DNA of 62,488 bases from Paraglomus occultum (GCA_910592205.1 CAJVPJ010000035.1:1-62488); one strand, 5' to 3'; counted from the first letter of the stretch, positions 36,594-49,310 are shown. Notes: generated by a model not told the origin, from the letters alone. Made by a program: numbers and translations.

Positions 36594-37206
36594 CAGTCAA
36601 CTTTCCGTAAATGCACCCCTCGAGAGTGGGTCGGAGCATGTATGTATGAAGATTAGCATTTCATTGGATTCAGCAATTTAATAGTATAATACGATTATTG
36701 CTTTATTGAAACTAGAGTTATTTCTGATGTTCAGTCTAACAGTTTATATATTTTGGATAGTAGTTCCATTCATTAAACGAAGAATTCTAGCACATTTACA
36801 AAAAACGTAGAGATTTTTAGTTTGCATTATCATAACGATTCGAATAAGACATGATGGGTTTTGATAGACTTCAGTATTTGATAATGGTTCTTTTAATGTC
36901 TATTATTGGCTATGGACAAAGATGACTCTTTTAGCTTTAACAAATGCTAAACACTGTAACATAATACATTATGCTTCAAGAAATTATTTTATTTATATTT
37001 TCGATACCAACAATGACATAAAGAATACATTGAAATATCAATAGTTTTATAGACATTCTCATATGAAAATCACGGGCGTGCATTTAGAGAGATTAAATAC
37101 ATATTATTTTGGTGGAAATACAGATATGGAGGATGTGCATTTATGTCTAATTCCCGAACTTGGGATTAATATTAAGGTAAGGCGTGCGTTTATGGAGGGC
37201 TGACTG
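36594..37206. mobile_element. 613-bp MITE with CTAAATGCAC-type motifs
   Basis: Left end CAGTCAACTTTCCGTAAATG and right end, reversed, CAGTCAGCCCTCCATAAACG form terminal inverted repeats, flanked by TA on both sides (36592-36593, 37207-37208). Subterminal copies of GTGCATTTA occur at 37078 and 37137. No coding capacity. Related ends lie at 41.0-41.9 and 43.9-44.4 kb. Confidence 0.8.
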
Positions 37207-37208
37207 TA

Positions 37209-39514
37209 CGAATAAACAATTAACATATATACAAAATAATTTGTCCACAATCAAATAACTGGTGTGATTTTTGTAGTCGACCACTCTGTTATTATCAACT
37301 TCAACTATAACAAATCGATTGCACCATTACAAGTTTTGTCAATCCTCAACGTTCACTGTTTACGTTGGTCCAATAATCGCAAGAAAGTGTGTAGTCATGT
37401 ACTTAATCCATCTTCTTATACCAACCCAGTCGACATGGCAGTTTATATTAACTCCCTCACGCATATCAATTTTTTGATATCATACCGAGCTGATGTCATC
37501 AGTTAGATTTTATTTTTAATTAATAAGAGTTCCTTTCTGTGTACATTGAGAATTTATAATATTGTATAACATGAAATTTCTATTTTCGTTAGGGTCGGCA
37601 GCACTAAGATTCAACTCTCTACCTGTTTAAAAAAAACCGAATAACGTTCTTACAACTTGAACAACTTAACCCGAACTGGCTGTTACGAAAAAGTAGTTAC
37701 TGCTCGGCTAAACGACGAGTTTACACAACAGTGACGTAGTTGCTAAGAACGATTACGTTTATTGCAACAAAGCTATATCATCGCTGAAGACGATCGGCAG
37801 CGGAACGTTACTATTCGTTGAGAATCGACACATAAACGATGTTGTGTTAGACATTATTTGTGTCAAAATCTTTCGGCGACTCGTAACGTCGGTGTTTCAC
37901 AATGTATGCCTTTGTGACGAACATTTAATAACTTTCTTAACCGACATGAAATTATTATTTTTACCCAATACACTTACGTTTACGATACCGTCGGATAAAA
38001 CAAAACGACCCTATTATTCGGCAAAGTTTATCTTACTTAACCTATCAAAAAAGTAACTCGACCCTACATACTATACATTGTCACCGTCACTAACCATCGA
38101 GTATGGATAATGTGGTTGCCTTGGTACGACTCTAATTGAGTAAATAAGAATTTCTCTTGCGAGTTATTCCACTGTTAACTTTTCTCATTAGCCGTTGAGA
38201 TTATTACTAAGTATAAGGTAACCTCCAACATCATGGAATATCGTTAGCCTATGACAATACTGTAATTTTACAAATTACTTGTATTCCATTACGGCTAGTT
38301 TTTACTCGACGCACAGCAAAGAGTTAAGACCGTAGCTGTTGAACTAAGAGATAATAAATATAACAATAAGCAAAATATCAATAATTCTATACTCGTTGGG
38401 TTAAGCTTTCGGAATACGTGTAATAACTACTACATATACGATTGCTGTATAATGCCGTTAGTTCGTAACATAATATACATAAACTGTTACAATCCATAGT
38501 TCTTTCAAGTATTGGTGGATTGTGAACTACCTAGACAGACATTATTTTCCGTGCGTTAGAAACTTAAGATATTGCAAATTATACGAAGTATGTATATGAT
38601 ATAATAAATATAGTAATACATTTGTGTTATTCGGAAAGCAGCCTTGGTTAAACTGTAAGGTTCATTTGGCAATATGCAAAGTTTGGGGAAAATCCTGTTC
38701 TCACACCTCCAGCAGGACTAGGATGTGTGGTGGATGATATAATTCATATATGCACGTCCATCAATACAGACAGACAGACAGACAGGAATAACACATATTA
38801 TACAGTATCAAACATATTAGACGTAATTGGGAGTATAACTGGTTAAGGTTACAATGTCACCTAAATTAGACCCGTCTACGTCTGGCTGATCATCATATTT
38901 ACATATGCCTTATGAAAATAGATATTTTCCATTACTTTTTGCTATCGAATACGTAATGGTCGTCTTTCAAAGAATAATACAATCATTTTATTCTTCGTTT
39001 GTTATGTTGCGAGAACGTTAACACAAATTATAACTTGCATTTATTGCTCTTTCATTTGGACAGGCTAACAAAGTTTCTATGATCAAAGTCTAACGATGCT
39101 TTGTTGTGCTATCAATAACCCGGAAATTATTCGGGTAAAGTTTATTTATTAACAGTAGGAATAGTATTAGTGGAGAGAGTCAAGAACTCAATTATTTGAA
39201 ATCGAGCGTAAAAGTCGAGTTTGCCAACTCACTTTATGACTATAGTAATAATTGTGGGAGCTGATGCTGAAATCCGGCTGAAGCTGAAACTAACCAATGG
39301 GGTTAAAGAATAGCATCAGCCGCGACAATATAATTAATCCAGGGTCGGATGATCTACATAAAATTTACTAAATAAATCGAACGTAATATTTTACCATTTT
39401 TGGAATGAAGCCTCATCAAAAAAAAAACGATCCCACATATTTAACAGCGCTGTAAATGTTGAATAAAGAATATTGCCTTAACGTTACCTATTCTCGTCTG
39501 CACAAGCATTAGTC
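37209..39514. other. Spacer, no gene recognised
   Basis: AT-rich. Open frames at 37264-37506 and 37844-38056 have no motif. A short CAGA run lies at 38767-38786. A dispersed repeat copy at 39247-39340 is listed separately. Confidence 0.5.
39247..39340 (-). repeat. Dispersed repeat, copy B
   Basis: Reverse-complement relative of 28577-28680, with the same GTCGCGGC, TTAACCCCATTGG, TTAGTTTCAGC and CAGCATCAGCTCCCACA blocks. Confidence 0.65.
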
Positions 39515-40600
39515 CTATACAGTGCCAGCATGATTTTTCAGTTATAAGATACTGTATATAATTTATTAGTTATAACATAGTAAATTGGTGTCGTTTTCTA
39601 ATAACGAGTCACCGAATAAACAGACCAAACATAGCTTTACAAGTTTTCTTGTGCATATATCTTAACAGCTCTCCCTGACCAATTTTATTGCCTTATTTCC
39701 ATGGTGTTTATCTCTATTTATTACTTATACCATAAAAAAACAGTTATGCCGAAGAGGTTTAAGAAAGAAGCCGTTGGACAGCCATTTTCCCCCGTATTCT
39801 CGCAGCTTCTTCGTCTATAGTCTTTAAAGAAAGCCAGCATTTCATTATCATTTTAGGAGAGCGGTGGAGAACTAAGGACATTCTTCTCCAACGTGGACCA
39901 TATGTCTGGTAAAAATGCCGAATCATATTACACTCAGAGTGAGTAAATGGCCTGTCAATATCTGTTGAGAATGTATAACACATATGAGTTATGTTAGGCT
40001 AAACTGCGCGCGTAAAACCAACTACCCAAACTTCTAACTGAAATCAAAAATAATGCCGTTTAAATAAAATACATACATCCCCTAATCTCTTTCCATCTGT
40101 CAGCACATTGTTTTGCACTCTTGTGCTTTAAACAAATTGCTCTCATTCTTCTTCCATATTCTCCATTATTAAGACTAACAAGGATTTCATCATCCTGTGC
40201 ACAGATAAGAGAATGAGTACATACCAGCGTAGTTGAATACAACTTATTAGTGCTAATAGTTATACCTTTGACGACCAGGCTCTACTCATACTTTAATGAC
40301 AACAATATATGCCCGCACTTTTAATCAAAATTTCGGTTTTTTGTAAGTCTAGAGTTATTATTAATCGCTTTATTAAGTGCCCTGAGTTGACCAACAAGAC
40401 AAAAATCTTCTCCGAGGGGGTGCTGTACGTTTGTAAAAAAAAATAATTAACGATGGAATAAGTTTGTTGTAAACTTACAAGCATTTGCCGTGTATGTATT
40501 AATTCAATGTGTTGGAAATTTACTTATATTACAAATTAAGCTTGCTTTACTTACGTTTGTCGTTTTATCGGCTGTCACTTATCATGCTATTGTACCGCAG
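39515..40600 (-). repeat. Segmental duplication, copy 2
   Basis: Collinear with 32720-33830 through the Myb-like gene, its introns and both flanks, at moderate identity. Distance between copies is about 6.8 kb in direct orientation. Confidence 0.75.
39759..40289 (-). CDS. Small two-repeat Myb/SANT-like protein, copy 2
   Basis: Three exons on the minus strand: 40289-40266, 40194-40077, 39961-39759, the first two identical in length to copy 1; 114 residues. Repeat 1 reads MSRAWSSK joined to DDEILVSLNNGEYGRRMRAI, then KSAKQCADRWKEIRG. Repeat 2 is IDRPFTHSECNMIRHFYQTY, then GPRWRRMSLVLHRSPKMIMKCW and a tail with DEEAARIRGKMAVQRLLS. Compared with copy 1 it gains three residues after KCW. Intron positions and phases are the same. 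Substitutions are spread over the protein, yet no stop or frameshift occurs, so it is probably also expressed. The same structural reasoning gives a nuclear DNA-binding role; targets are unknown. Confidence 0.78.
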
Positions 40601-42547
40601 GTTTCTTCACCAAAAATTTTTTTCACAGCTATGTGCTTTCTTATATTTTATTTTCGTTGTGTTTGTGTTGCCAACAATAAAGAGTCATTATTACTATTAT
40701 TATCATACAACGTATAAATACAAATCCACAAAAAACCCGCATTGCTAAATTAGTCTAAGTTGAGGCTCTATTGCACACCACAATACTCAAATATGTACAT
40801 TTTAGCAAAAATTTTGCATACATTCGTGTTGGGTTACTTACCTGTACAGTTGAGGGGTTGTTATTATGGTAGGAGCGTGTCATGCTCGACTTAAAGTTTA
40901 GTATTATAATCATGGTATTATTATTATATTCGGCGCACACTGTTCCAATTCAACGCGAATCAAAAACCTTTTAATTGTATTATATATTGTGCGTTTACTG
41001 ACCGTTTATGAAGTTGTATATAATTACAACACTTCATAGATGCATGCTCCATAACTGTACACTCCACAAATGCACATTCTCCATATTTGTATTGCCACGG
41101 TTTTTCCACTACATGTATTTTGCTCGAGCCAATTAATTCTTCTATGGTTGACTCATAATACTTTAGCAGCAAGAGAAACCTTTCGGAAGTATTGGTGGCC
41201 TACTCCTTCTGTCGCGGAAAATTTGGCAAACCTAATGTAATATAAATAATTGCTCTCATGCTTCGGCATATGCCACCTTAAATGCACGCCCCGTTGCTAT
41301 AAGACAATTGGGTATTGTATTCTCATTTGAACAACTGGATGGGATAGGGTGTCAAAAAGAACAGTGACAGTGATCAGGAAATTGTTACCTATCTGTGACT
41401 CAAGATTAAAGCTATTTACCGATCATATTTATTTGACCAGATAAAAATTAATTCTCATCGAGTTGTTTCGGTCACACCAACAACGTTTATAACACCTTGT
41501 GAAAGCCAAAGTATTATGTTATACAGTATGTTTGCATTTTGTTAAAGCTAAAGTTATCTTCGTCGCTAATAATAAACACTTAAAAAGACTATTATTAATA
41601 CTGTCAGAATTTGTTGTGTCGTTATTCGAATTGCTATGATAATCCAGACTAAAACGTTCGTTCATTTTGCAGCAACAGAACTCTAAAAGTTGTTAAAACG
41701 TGCAAGTTTGTGTTAACTGAGCTGTCAGCAAGCCTTTCTTGAACGTTAATTTAAAGTGTGGGTGTGGTAAAGCAAACAATAGATGGATTTGTTTGAGCAT
41801 CTTACTTACTAATATATAATACTAATAAAATCTGGCTCTCCTTAAATGCACCACTCCCTCTGACTCATTTCCAGGGGTGTGCATTTACGGAGGAATGCAC
41901 ACCAATACTTGTGAGTGAGTTTGCTAAATAATTGGTTGTAAATTGCTTCTGCTTTGCACCATTGTATTTTTACCAATGTTGGAAATTACACAAGGCTATA
42001 ATAACAATATATAAAAAAATTGTATGTGATACTAATACGTGTCTAAATAATAAAAAAAATTCTTAGCCGTCATGTAAGCTAAGACAATTATATATAGTAA
42101 TAGTATAAATTATGCCCTTTTTTTTGCATACAATAAAGTTAATTTGTTTTTATTCATAAGCTTTATCTCAACTCAACACCAGATCAACACGACGAGCTCT
42201 AATGCTGTCACTTACACATAACATATTACTGAAATCGGATATATTAACTACGTGTAAAAAAAGGGTTATAATAGAAAACTTATGCTAATATATTGGTTAG
42301 CTCAACGGAAAAAAGACTCCACCAAGATTGTCGGAAGCGGATAGCACTCGAAGTAAGTTGTTTACACGCTCTAAACAATTTTATCTTTTAATATTGCGTC
42401 AGGTTGCAATTAAGTTTAGAATTATTAGTAAAACATTAAACTACTATCAAGTAATAGTGTATGAAATCTTTGAGAATGCCAAACATAAAGGTGGTAATCA
42501 TTCCAATTATTTACAAATTTTTATATTGCTACCGTAATCACTGAATA
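40601..42547. other. Spacer with pieces of the CTAAATGCAC element family
   Basis: No gene recognised. Motif clusters ACAAATGCACATTCTCC (41071), CCACCTTAAATGCACG (41273), CTCTCCTTAAATGCACC (41846) and GTGTGCATTTACGGAGG (41877) indicate one or more eroded non-autonomous elements between about 41040 and 41912; their ends are unclear. Confidence 0.55.
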
Positions 42548-42919
42548 CAGTAGACTTGTCCAATTCTGTTCCGTTTCGTTTCAATTTGTGCCGTTTTCTG
42601 ATTGGCGGATCAAAAATCAAATGATGGGAACGATGGAAACAACAAATTTGCAGTTCCTATCTGTTCCCATCTCATCCCACACACATTTTATTAATGAGCG
42701 TAAAAAATAAAAGGTTGCGTTGCGCAAAAGGGTTCTAATGGCTTTTAGACTATATATATTTTTTGTAAAGAATAAAACTTGAAATCTTGGAGTGAAAAGA
42801 AAACAACGGAACGGGAACGCGAAATTTGTCCTCAATTCTCACCGATTTCTGATTGGTTGATACAATTTTGCTGTCGATCGGAACAGAACGAAACGGGACA
42901 GAATTGAACAGGCCTAGTG
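42548..42919. mobile_element. 372-bp MITE
   Basis: Inverted ends of about 33 bp: CAGTAGACTTGTCCAATTCT at the left against CACTAGGCCTGTTCAATTCT reversed from the right, followed in both by GT(T/C)CCGTTTCGTT. A second inner pair (CTGATTGG near 42598 and 42851) repeats in direct order. No coding capacity and no clear target duplication; superfamily unassigned. Confidence 0.8.
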
Positions 42920-43869
42920 ATTTGGATACACAGCTAAACATCATAATTGACTGAGTATATACCCGTGAGGTAAACTAAAGGGTATTATACGAGGAAATTG
43001 TTTTGAACAATATTCAAAATGGTTATTACAGTAAAACAAACATTTTTACAATTTAATCGTTGCTGTTCTCAATTAATAGTATCCGCCAGACCACCAACAG
43101 GCTAACCGCAAATAATAAGGGAAGGCCAAACTTATTTTCTTTATTTTACATCTAGTCGAATACCTGAAAATGTGTTTATTAACATAAACTTGCCTCCTAA
43201 TATCTACCGGCATTCGTTTTTTGGCGAATAACTATTTCAACGATACAAATTACGCAAATTGTTAAGGAAATTTCCAGGATTCAACGACTGTTTATATACA
43301 TATTGGAATTAATATAAATAACTATAATGCTGCAACGAATACAATATAATCAGCAGAGAAACGGTTATGTTAGATCGCATCGTATAACTAATTAGCAGAA
43401 GAAGTCATTAAATTTAATTTTTATCAAAGTAACAATTATTAATAACTGCGTAACACAACAGAAAACCGGCGTGAATTGGATAAATTCCTGGTTATTAAAT
43501 CATTAATTAAGAAAAATAATAATGGCCCCATTTACAGCAGCCATATAATATTATTATAACTCCTGTTATTTTATACCCTCTTAATGCTAAAAGCGTTTGG
43601 TAGATTATAATTACCTAATAGGTGCCCGTCGTATTATGTAAACCATAATGATTTTTGTAACGTTTAATCTCTCCATAGATAATACTAATACGGCGGTTTA
43701 TGGGAGTGGCGTCTGCAAAGGATTTTCTTCGGAGTCTGCCGTTATAGATTGGGAAAAGTTCTGAATGTTGTAGAATAGACGAATCAAAGCGTGTGGGTTT
43801 ACGGTGTAACATAATTTCGCCATCAGTATGATGTGGTGGACGCATGACTCGGGATCTTTTTTTCCCACA
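42920..43869. other. Spacer, no gene recognised
   Basis: AT-rich DNA. The open frames at 43615-43970 on the minus strand are of mixed, non-conserved composition and partly overlap an element end. Confidence 0.45.
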
Positions 43870-44366
43870 ATGGGTGCACACTCCCTAAATCGCCACCCCC
43901 TAAATGCATGCTCGCGAACAACTCTCCAATGCACACATATATTTAAGTATAAATTGAAAAAAATTGTCATACAGGCAAGGCAAGATTACATTTAAGTCGT
44001 AATGTCAGTCACTCCAGCATATAGATAAAATTGAACAGTAAATCATTGACGTTAAATTACGAACGTTTATTGGAGAGTTATGCTGTAGAACGTATGTCTT
44101 AACATCAACCCATTTTGCTCAGACCTTCTAAAATTTATGCAAGCTGTTTGATCAGACCTTATTTTAATTTAATTTTGAATAAATGTAATTAGTACTGCAA
44201 TAAAGTATAATTGAGGAATAAGAATGTATTAATATTATATTAAGCAAAGAGTACATGCTTTTACTAATAATACTAGTGCTCATAACATGTCTTACCACTC
44301 CGTGAGTGATTGTTCCCTAAATGCACGGTCTCACCTCTCTGTGCATTTAGGGAGAGTCGACTGTAA
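43870..44366. mobile_element. Probable MITE of the CTAAATGCAC family
   Basis: The right end reads GTGCATTTAGGGAGAGTCGACTG followed by TA, i.e. reversed CAGTCGACTCTCCCTAAATG, matching the ends of 36594-37206. Left-side motif copies lie at 43884 (CTCCCTAAATCGC) and 43903 (CCCTAAATGCATGC), and another near the right end at 44311. The true left terminus is not visible. Confidence 0.55.
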
Positions 44367-44461
44367 TTGATTATATTTTTTGAACAACAATGTAACAAAT
44401 ATTTAGTTTACGAAATCTATTTACACATATTTTCATACCTGTGCATAAACATCGCGCAAGG

Positions 44462-44548
44462 CGTTTATTCCAACGACAACCATTTTACCGACAAAATTTT
44501 CCCAACATTATTTCATAACTATTCTCTTTGTCGGTGAATAAACCGGAC
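44462..44548. mobile_element. Fragment of the hairpin-MITE family
   Basis: Holds ACGACAACCATTTTACCGAC, then CCCAACATTATTTCA, then TTGTCGGTGAATAAACCGGA. The centre shares CCAACATTATTTCA with the loop of 61009-61249, and the right end shares CCGGACCC. Confidence 0.6.
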
Positions 44549-46475
44549 CCGATTCCGTAGCTTAGTTTTAATAATAATGTAATCAAAAATTTTGGGTTTC
44601 AAAAAAAAAAAAAAGCAACTACAAATATTACGTAAAAATTTTTCTGTCGGGCATGCATGGTATGCATATTAAGTAATCAGTAAAACACACATTATTTCAG
44701 GAGACTTTGCTCTAAGCCAATAAAAAGAAAAAAAAAACTGTCATCATATATGCATGTATAATTATTGTCCCCTGCCGCCTTTTTTTTTGGTAGGATAGAA
44801 GTCGCACAACGAACGCAGGTTAGTAAGAATAGGGCAATGTTATTAATTGTGAGTGGATCGATACAGAGCAATGACAATTTGAGGAGGAAAGACATTAACA
44901 ACATAATAAATAATAAGTCGTGTACATTTATCAATAATTCCGACATTTTAGGCCAACAGTATTAGTTAAGTTGACGATGATTTGCGCGGAAGATGCTGTA
45001 TTACTATTAGTCAGCGGATCTTTGAAAATTACTCCTTATATAGGATTATGCTGTGCGACGTTAAACATTGGGAGAAATTGCATCGGTAGTATGAGGCAAA
45101 CCCAACTTTTCGTTCTTATTTCGTTCCGTTACAAACATTTAGATTTGGATTTCTATCTCTAGAATCAAATTACTGGGCACTCTGGAATATAACGTATCTG
45201 AAGCGATGAAGATGAAAAGACTGTACAGACCTTTGGCTTACATCTTTACGTAGTTCTCTAATAATACCATATGGGTGAGATTAAGAAGTCGTTACAGTTG
45301 TTCTCATACTATATACTACTTCTATCAGAAGGTGAGTAAATTTTATAACGCATAATTAATATAGACAAGGAAATTATTCTTTTATTTTTCACGTTTCAAT
45401 AATCGCAGTTACACCACCCTTTACTCGGGGGAAGATGAAGTAAACTCGACCGGTATCTTTGTCGTAAATAGTGGAAGTAAGTTTTGCCGTTTTTATCTAT
45501 ACTCTTACTTTTCAGATACTGGATTTACGAAATCTTTTTGTGGATCGCAGTCAATGTCTTCTGATGCTACGAATAGTAAATTAATTTTCTGGGATTTCTT
45601 ATCAAGCGATAAATAGCTCAGGCAGAGCATTAGTACAAAGTCTGATCTTTGTTCAGTGACTCTAACTCGACAGTCCGATATTCAAGAGTAACCTGTGTAC
45701 TGTACATATCATGTAGTCGTGGTAACGATTTTGCATTGAGTAAGAGCTCAAACAATCACTTACTGGAGTGACGAAGGGAAATTGGGTGGTTTATGGAGGT
45801 ATGCAGTCATAATAGTTACTATTACGTTCTCTAAATTGTTGAATATTTATCTGTTTATTATATTTAATTATAGCCGAAATATACGGGTAAAGCATTAACT
45901 TGATTTATAAATATGTATGTTGTATGTAAATCCCGTAACCATGTAAATCCCGTCAAATGTCTTACTAAAGACCCCAAATATAAAACTGACTCTTTTAACC
46001 ATTCAATACCGTCGATAAGTATTTGTACTGCTACCAAACGCTACCATACGCTATTATAACTCTTTAATCTCACATTGTTCTAGGACTTTTCACTCACAAG
46101 TATGCCCCCAGTCTCACCTATTCACTAAGAAGAACATTCAGAGTTCCGGAACCACTATTATTATGTTCTGGAAGTCAATATGACGACTTATGCTTTGTAT
46201 TAAGCTTAGAATAATATTTCTCAGACCACGTATAGAAAGCAGAAGCTAAAAATCCTAAGTATGATTAAAATCGTATGATTAATAAGAATGGCTTATGTTG
46301 TTATCTTCACAAATAATGTGTGTTTTATGTAATCCCGTCAAGCCCCCCAAAATTGTCACCCCATTTTTCAGTTATCGATATTGGTAAATTTCTAGTATAG
46401 TAATTCGTGGATTTGATGATAAACTGGAGTAAGCAATAATAGTGAGACCGGGCGGGCGTAGTAGTGCAAGTCAAA
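44549..46475. other. Spacer, no gene recognised
   Basis: AT-rich. The open frame at 44971-45162 has a plausible hydrophobic composition (SGSLKITPYIGLCCATLNIG) but no partner exons or motif could be found. Confidence 0.45.
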
Positions 46476-46513
46476 AGCGTAGGGTCAGCGTAGGGTCAGC
46501 GTAGGGTCAGCGT
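46476..46513 (+). repeat. 11-bp tandem repeat, 3.5 copies
   Basis: Unit AGCGTAGGGTC repeated exactly. Confidence 0.95.
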
Positions 46514-47079
46514 GAGCTTAAAGACTAATGACGTTCAGATAAAGATACAATTTGCGTATTCTAATAGCTAGTAATCGGTACAGTAAAACATTCTTTTCTT
46601 TTCTGACTTCTAACAAATATTCTATATAGCTGGAAATAACGTTGCCGAATGAAAACGAACATTGTGTGGATAAAGATAGCCACATTAATCAGTACAATAA
46701 GACAACCTTTTTTTTCTGACATTTCTTACTAAGAAATTGAGGAGCGCTAACTTTTTAATACAATAAATATTGTGTAGAAATCAGAATTTGGCTTATTGAA
46801 ACAAAACTTGTTAATCCAAATATCTTGCTAATCCAAAGTTAAGCTTTGGTTCTATGACGTTGAATTAACGAGTTAACTGTGTGATAATAACTAGCACTCG
46901 ACTACAGATAGCACAAAAATATACTTTCGTTTCGAACTTAATAATTATGCCGATGTCACCAAAGAGGTCAGTGCAAGGAAAACCATATTTGACAGAAAAC
47001 TTAATTTTAACCATATATTGTACACCACACGGAAATATTATGTAGTTTTCTATTATGAGATATTGGACAAAATTATACA

Positions 47080-47560
47080 ACTTTCGCTTAATGAAGGAAA
47101 GGGTAGACGCCAACTCGTTGCCTTTTTAAAGATCGAACAAAACTTTTTGCATGGGCCGGCTTCTGTGTTCACGAAAAAACATCACTTTTTTATTTCAAAA
47201 AATATTATGACCGGTGTTTTTACGTTAAAGTACTCAAAAATATAAGCCAGAATTTAAAAAATGGTTGGAAAATAGTGGCCCCAAACACACCAGTCATATT
47301 GCACGAAATTTTTTTAAAAAATTTTCCAGAAGTAATTGACTGGTCATCGAACAGTCCAAACCTTGACTCAATCAAAAACTTATGGTTATTGTTAAAAAGT
47401 GTGGAAAATGTTTGCGTAAAAATATTGTGTGTTGGAACAATTCTTAGTGAAAAAATGGAAATATTTTTTTTTATTTATTTATCAAACTCTGAGGACAGCG
47501 TAAACAAGTTATTCAAAACAAGAAAATTTAATATGAAATTTTTATATTTAAACTAATACT
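47080..47560 (+). mobile_element. Tc1-like transposase C-terminal relic
   Basis: From 47275 the frame reads VILHEIFLKNFPEVIDWSSN then SPNLDSIKNLWLLLKS. This is the Tc1-family C-terminal pattern W.SNSPDLNPIENLW..LK, with the catalytic acid region partly altered (N for D, K for E). It is preceded by a different frame with KKWLENSGPKHTSHIARNFF. Upstream coding traces are faint and the ends are not seen. A dead fragment. Confidence 0.7.
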
Positions 47561-48239
47561 TTATAAGCATTTTGTTTGCACTTCTGTATGTGTATAGTTG
47601 AATAAAGGATATTTTTTTGTTACAACTGTATCTCAATCAAGCGACATCACTATCAATGTTTTGTGGAAAACCAGTAACAACCAAACAAAAAATTATACAT
47701 AGAACCAAAAAATTTGCCAAGAACGATCTAGTTGCATAATACGTTATAAACGTGTTCCGAGTCCTAGCGACGCATTTATGCAACTTGTGTGTTTGCACAA
47801 AATGTCTTCAATTCGGTTAAAAGGGCATTAAAACGGCGCCAAGTCGTTTTTTTTTTAGTCAATTAATGTTTAAATTTAGTCATAGTGTACGTAATTAAGG
47901 GATTATTAAATAATTTGTAGTCGCTTACCCATTCAATTATAGAGACAGCAGCAAGCCCAGTAATCCTCAGGGGCAGCATTTTTGTATAGACTTTTTGTTC
48001 TGCTTTTTGCTTGTCGACGTTTTTGATTGGCTGTCTGTAGTGGACCATTAATTAGCACCCCAGTAGTTATTAATAAAGTTATTCTTAATTACACTATTTA
48101 CCCTTCGTGGTATAAAGCAACTTATTAATGGACACGTCTTGGAGCAATTCTTAACGTTTGCCTAAACTTTTTTCTTTAAGTTTTGAGAAATTTTGGGGTA
48201 TTCAGCGTGTATTAATATATTCTATATCCTGATGACGAA
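47561..48239. other. Spacer, no gene recognised
   Basis: AT-rich with a T-run near 47846. A 61-codon open frame at 47863-48048 (minus) has no motif. Confidence 0.45.
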
Positions 48240-49310
48240 ATTTCAAATGTGTAAAGTGTAAACATCAAAATTTAAACATTTGCGGTAGCTTCTTCCCTGT
48301 ACGTAAGAGCCTTTAAATTTAGCCATGATCCTAGCCTTCAATAAAAGACTTGGTTCATGACCTAAACGTATAGAAACATTTGGAAGATGTGGAAAGTGTG
48401 GTCGGAACTGTACTGTAATACTGGAACGCGATGCAGATAGTGATTACAATAAATTTATTCATAATCTATCTTGCACTTGCCTAACAGATGCTTCAAATTT
48501 GGTGGATCTCGGTATTTATCAAAAACAATTCGTGGTATCGTCCCCATTGATTTATCAACTTTTGAATACAGTCTTTAGATATATTTTTAAATTCTTGATC
48601 CCAAAGGGCCCAAATTTCATCTGGTGTCCAAATAGACAGTGTTGCCCCGACTCTTCACCAATTCGTTCCATCTTTCAGGTTTTGGCTATGAGAACAGAAG
48701 AACATATGCAGAAGCTGGTAAAGCTGGTACTACTGAATCAACAAGATAAAAGCGTTCTCGTCCAGCAGTTAATTTTCAAAATCATCAATTTTTCCTTTTT
48801 GTGCTGGATGATTTGGTGAAAATAAGAGGCATTTGCATGGATTTTGCCAAACAATGTCAGAATCGGGATAATGACGGGTGATATAAAAGAGAAAATATAA
48901 TCCAAAGTAGGTTTTGCCTATACCAGCTGTGCCAACAATAGCGCAACCATGTTCAGCTTTACCCTCATTAGCACGATCATCCTCAAGTACTTCGATTAGC
49001 TGTAAATAAGGTTTTCGTATAAGTAACCTTGACTTTCGTGAGACAAAGGCAAATGTAACGTCCTTTAAGCAAAGTGTGCCTCCACAATTGTCTGGTAATC
49101 CAGGTATTTCTGAGGGAAGCTTGAACGGTAGTTGTTTAGGATCCTCTTCGCCCTTGTTATCAATCAGCTGCCCTTTTGAATTTATCAAGATGATATTGTT
49201 TTCCCGGATAGTCATATAAATTCAGGAGAAAATTCGCGGAAATCTTCCAAGTTAGAGGAATGGGGAAAAACAATATTCGCTTGATGGATTCTTTCCCAGA
49301 ATAGAACATC
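48240..49310 (-). pseudogene. Crinkler-like NTPase-domain protein, pseudogene
   Basis: Minus-strand remains of a Crinkler (CRN/RHS-type) protein. It begins near 49310 with VGDVLFWERIHQANIVFPHS then SNLEDFREFSPEFI and a stop or frame change. The longest piece, 49215-48769, holds a P-loop region AIVGTAGIGKTYFGLYFLFY (Walker A GTAGIGKT) and DSDIVWQ, a possible Walker B-like strand. After 48769 coding continues in other frames: LVDSVVPALPASAYVLLFS, SPKPERWNELVKSRGNTVY, then DEIWALWDQEFKNISKDCIQ. At least three stops or shifts break it. Crinkler-like proteins are common in arbuscular mycorrhizal fungi and oomycetes as secreted or intracellular effectors. This copy should not give a full product. 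Confidence 0.7.
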
